Assembly (NCBI GenBank): GCA_005223375.1
Contig: RXOD01004460.1
Coordinates: forward strand, 1-21,973
Length of the DNA: 21,973 nucleotides
From: Amoebophrya sp. AT5.2
Taxonomy: Eukaryota > Sar > Dinophyceae > Syndiniales > Amoebophryaceae
Reading direction: 5' to 3'
The notes under the pieces are model-generated. The model was not told where the DNA came from and searched no databases. It saw only the letters and a list, made by a program, of their open reading frames with translations. Below are positions 18,501 through 21,973 of this stretch, in pieces (position 1 is the first letter of the stretch; the number at the start of each line of letters is the position of its first letter). Both the position numbers and the translations under genes were made by a program.

Positions 18501-19675
18501 CTCTCTGACACTTTCGTCTGCTCTCTCTCTCATGTTATGAATGTATGAGCATCCGAAAGAACCGAAACGAAATCTGTCCCTGTCGTGCGCGGCTCGCCTA
18601 ACAGTTACAGAACTTGGAGTGTTGAAAGGAGATCCGGCGTTCGGCGGACAGCGACCGAAGCGACGAGCACCTGAACAACATGAAGTAGATACAAAAAAGA
18701 GCACGCTTCATCGAAGAGCAACTCCACCTCCACGCCAGCGACGTTGGGGTCTGTTTGAAAAAGTGGACTTGAACTGAGGACAATGCGTCGAAAAACTACG
18801 TGCGAGTTCTTTTTTCTGTGATGTGAAAAAAGCTCGATACGATTCTTTACTTTTCTATTCATCATCTTCATCCACCACGGGTCGGTGCGTTAGCGTAAAA
18901 ATTTTTTAGAAACGCGTGCAACGGGAGCGGGACTACGAGTGCCGTGCGATCACTTCGTGAATCGTGCGGGTCCACTTATAAGCCGGTGCCTGAATAATTT
19001 AGTATCCTCTAGCTTTCAAGAACAGCTTCTTCATCTCCCGCGTTCTCGGATGCTCCACGTGGAATTGGGAAAGAAAGTGATGAAAGACAGCACGAAACTA
19101 GTAGGATGTTTTCGCCAGCACGAAGGTGGCTGTAGGTGGCACTAATTGCGCAGTATCAAAAGCAGTGGTAAAACGCCTCAGAGGCATTGTTCCCGCGCTT
19201 GAGTCCTCAATGAATACGCAAGATCGTGGTTTCTTCGTCAACCAAGTTCCGAGTCCAACGCGGCCGCGAAGCAGCCATCCCATGGCCTGATCATCAAATG
19301 AAAATGATGGCTGTAAGTCGAGTGACCGCACTGCCCCTGAAATGTCGACGCTGCAATCCTTGTTGTTCAACCACATGGCCTTGGCCGCCCTGGCCTCGTG
19401 TACCGCTACCTTTACCTAGCTAGAAGTCTATATTTATAGGATCATCTTGGGGCCGGGGCCGCGCGTGTGCGTAACGAGCGTTTTCGAGATATTTATTTCG
19501 ATCGAAGTACCCTGATGTTGCCACCCCTACTTGGCGGTTTGTCTAGAGTCCTGTGTTATGCTTCAGAGTATATGCGTGTTCTCGGCCGGTTTCCAGAAAT
19601 TTCCTAGCTATCGATCAAAAAGCTATTCACGAGGTACGAAACGTATAAATCATTCTTCATCTGTCGGAGTCCACA

Positions 19676-19702
19676 TTCATAAAATTTGAAAAATTTTATG
19701 AA
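19676..19702. repeat. perfect 12-bp inverted repeat with 3-nt loop
   Basis: TTCATAAAATTT, then GAA, then AAATTTTATGAA. The arms are exact reverse complements, so either strand can form a tight AT-rich hairpin. It lies in the gene-poor stretch, with no T-run or gene end beside it that would make it a simple terminator. It could be a miniature-element terminus, a protein-binding palindrome or chance in AT-rich DNA. Confidence 0.8.
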
Positions 19703-19960
19703 AGAAAAACCAAGACGGCCAACAACAACATGTCTGTTGCTGAGCCTTGTATTTTTACGCTTTTTTTGTGAGTCCAAGCCTACCCTCTAGAAGCTGGCTC
19801 GGTTGTAATAGGTTTAAAAAAAGTAGGCGATCTCGGATCTTATTCCGCCTCACGACGGTCCTTTGTTAAAAATTAAAATTCACTGTTGTTCGCGCTAGCT
19901 TATACTTGTTGCAACGGATACCTGCACACACCGCGCAAATCATTCTTCCTGTTGACGTTG

Positions 19961-19997
19961 GGTTGACCTCGTTCATCTTCCCATGTCAAGGTCAACC
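19961..19997. repeat. 9-bp inverted repeat, 19-nt spacer
   Basis: GGTTGACCT at 19961-19969 and AGGTCAACC at 19989-19997 are exact reverse complements. A partial third copy, GTTGACG, lies just before the left arm. The function is unknown. Confidence 0.6.
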
Positions 19998-20926
19998 GCT
20001 GAGGAGCACTAGACCGCCCTTTCTTGCTTGTTCATCCAAGATATACCGGGACTCGCATAAAACAGCAGTGCAGCACTCATGTGCATTTTGATGGAAGCAT
20101 TATTTGCTAACGTAGCGCTAGCTTGCTGCTTCACAACTACAATATTAAAATAAACTTATATGGCTGGGGTTCTTTTTCTTTATATATCTTTTCTCAGGAG
20201 TCGACCGGATGTTGTTGACCACTCTCAGTCTCACGACACGCCCAAAAATTACCAAGAATGCATTTCCATCGCGTATGCAACATAGGGCGGAGCTAAGTGA
20301 GGTTGTCCACTCCGTTATGGGCACGGGTTCCGCTTGCCGCTTTTCGCGCGGCAGGAAAACAAAAGCCAGGCATGGTTTATGCTACTTTCCATACATCTAC
20401 ACGCGACTGCAGTAGTTGTTGAACAGCGGGTACGGGTAGGTGCATAGTATTCAGTCACCAGTGTGCCACGACTAAACAAGCTGCTAGCTCAAGCTCGCTC
20501 AGTTTCTTCTCGCGGCTTCGATCAGGACTTGCTTTGCTGCTATCGATCATACCCTTGGAGCGCCTTCGTGATGGATCGCATCGGTTTTATCACTTTATTT
20601 AGAAGTGCGAAAAATAAGATGAAATGCTTTTAGCTTTACCACCTCAACGATCTTTCTACTTGCCCTTTCGCGCAATCTGTTGTTGTGCTTCATCTACTTC
20701 TTTCTCTGTCCACCTGCTCCATAATCATTCCTGATGTGCAGCCTCTAGTACTCCTCGCCGGAAAGGGAAACCACACGGGGCGGACATCGTAGTCGTACGC
20801 ACTGGTACTTCTGGACGTGAACGCCGTGACTTCATCTACGTGTAGTTGATTTCTCTTAGGACGAGAGGCCCTCGTCGAAAGTTTCGCGAACCTGATCGAA
20901 AAAATCAATCTTGAATTAAATTTTTT

Positions 20927-21973
20927 TTAGGAAGCAAGGGCGTTCTTAACGATATTGTCCGTGTCTAAAATCTTCTGCTGCAGTTGATCACGGATTAGCA
21001 TAGACTAGCAAGTGGAAAATATGTCAAATAAACAAAGTATAGTACCGCTCTGTCCTCCTCCTTGATCGTGAAGAGGAAGCTCTTCTCGTCTTCCCGCCCA
21101 AACTTCGACGATGGTGGGCAGTCCCCCTCTTCATCCGAGTCTCCCCGATCGCTATCTATTTTGCGTTTCGGGACTGCAATCTGCAACAGGTGGTCCAGTT
21201 CCATGCCTTGTACATCCTCTTGCCCCTCGTCAGCGAAACCAAACGCACCAACCCCTTCTCGCCGCGACATCACGGCGGAGTGTCCCCCATTCACTACATT
21301 TCGGTTTTCTGGAGCCATCAGCCGGGCCAGCATGAACTCGGGCCGCCGCGCCAGCAGCCGCATCTTTAGCGGACGGGATCCACGTCCGGCTCCGTTCGTC
21401 GACGTGGGGAGGTGGGTTAACGCTCCCGGTTTCCGCGGGTGAACCTCGTCGCGATACAACGCATTTTTTCGCTCACGCTCACGGTCCGGCGCGCCCATGG
21501 TGCGAGACGCACAAGTAGACCCGGCAGAGGAGGACCGCGGGGACAAAGCACTTCCAGAGCCCGAGGTCCTGGTCGACATCACGGGGGATGGGCATTCCGG
21601 ATCTTCGTCCGGAGCCAGGATAAGCCTTTTCCTTTGGGTTGTGGCTTCCGGTTCATCAGGGGACGCAGGAACCCCGATATCATCAACGGACACCGAATCC
21701 CAGTCCCACTTCTTCTTCAGCCTGTGGGCTCGTCTTCGTGCTGAGAGACTACTGCTGCCAGCTGGGAGTCGGAGGACACCCCTCCGTCGTGGCGAATTTT
21801 TCAACTTCGTCTTACAGCCTGGCGTCGCAGCGGATGAAGGGCGGTCAGACTCAGAGAGGCTGGACGGAGCCGCAGAAACGGATGCCTCGCAATTTTCTAT
21901 TCGGGGGGCGGAATCGTTTTTCACCTCGAGTCGGGATGTGATGGGGTCGCGGTCGTGGCGGTAGAAGCCGTTC
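20927..21973 (-). CDS. basic, disordered protein (5' end outside the window), function unknown
   Basis: Exon A runs from beyond the right edge (21973) to 21046; the terminal exon is 20977-20927. The frame stays open to the edge (NGFYRHDRDPITSRLEV before the GTG at 21924), so the start is not in this window. About 325 residues are visible. The protein is rich in Ser, Arg, Pro and acidic clusters: a likely nuclear-localisation stretch (RRRAHRLKKK), a Ser-rich block (SGSGSALSPRSSSAGST), a hydrophobic/basic segment (LKMRLLARRPEFMLARLM) and an acidic Ser patch (IDSDRGDSDEEGD). The recovered last exon gives QKILDTDNIVKNALAS before TAA, a much more natural ending than the unspliced hydrophobic read-through (VLYFVYLTYFPLASLC). 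No domain family is recognised; a nuclear role is a guess from the basic motifs. Confidence 0.6.
20978..21045 (-). other. inferred intron, 68 nt, in the right-edge gene
   Basis: Donor AGAGCG|GTACTA (21046/21045) and acceptor CAACTGCAG (20978/20977). Phase 0 on both sides gives EEDRA-QKILD. A second AG three bases on (20975) would drop one Gln and keep phase (a NAGNAG-type acceptor). The region between the splice sites is AT-rich and contains in-frame TAA. Confidence 0.55.

Larger units (their letters stand above)
18246..20926. other. gene-poor, AT-richer stretch
   Basis: About 2.7 kb without a confident gene, visibly more AT-rich from 19400 rightward than the flanking coding regions. Two ATG-led frames are open but unsupported: 18541-18777 on + (78 codons, basic, MYEHPKEPKR..., ends FEKVDLN) and 19376-19098 on - (92 codons, MWLNNKDCSV..., ATG in a GCCAAGGCCATGTGG context). 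Shorter frames at 20209-20415 and 20690-20908 look random. I found no tRNA, 5S or snRNA signature. Inverted and tandem repeats are listed separately. Confidence 0.4.

Noticed and set aside
20690..20908. 72-codon minus-strand frame
   Set aside because: Starts only at TTG, is short and has no recognisable features.

Overview
The window looks like nuclear DNA from a microbial eukaryote, most probably a dinoflagellate or close alveolate relative. The strongest clue is a 16-nt block on the minus strand at 2204-2189 that matches the 3' end of the dinoflagellate spliced leader exactly. Supporting clues are short GT-AG introns (about 70-200 nt) in several genes, eukaryote-only families (a dynamin, a GT90 glycosyltransferase), long Ser/Gly/Ala-rich disordered proteins, and a strikingly one-sided layout: every confidently called gene is on the minus strand. 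The species cannot be named from the sequence. The short introns and close gene spacing suggest a compact genome.

Layout, left to right. 1-437: no convincing gene; a T-run and splice-acceptor-like start at the window edge. 438-1670 (-): intronless, Lys/Gly-rich protein of unknown function. 1671-2457: spacer carrying the spliced-leader relic inside a doubtful 149-codon reading frame. 2458-7232 (-): two-exon gene for a disordered protein of about 1534 residues. 7418-8662 (-): tandem Ras/Rab-like GTPase whose two halves have decayed differently. 8788-9150 (+): possible small divergent gene. 9748-12798 (-): GT90-type glycosyltransferase with a Cys-rich N-terminal half. 13317-16038 (-): three-exon dynamin-related protein without a visible PH domain. 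16975-17594 (-): small multi-pass membrane protein, two exons inferred. 17754-18245 (-): small Ser-rich protein ending in Cys-Cys. 18246-20926: gene-poor, more AT-rich stretch with inverted repeats. 20927-21973 (-): 3' part of a basic disordered protein; its 5' end lies outside the window.

The genes do not form an obvious pathway. Several have membrane-trafficking connections (dynamin, tandem GTPase, secretory-pathway glycosyltransferase, possible prenylated protein), but that grouping is inference. The most notable points are the spliced-leader relic, which together with an intronless gene and an A-rich minus-strand end raises the possibility of a retroposed processed mRNA, the asymmetric tandem GTPase, and the repeat-bearing GT90 protein. 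Splice junctions reported here were inferred by eye from GT/AG dinucleotides and reading-phase agreement, without transcript data.
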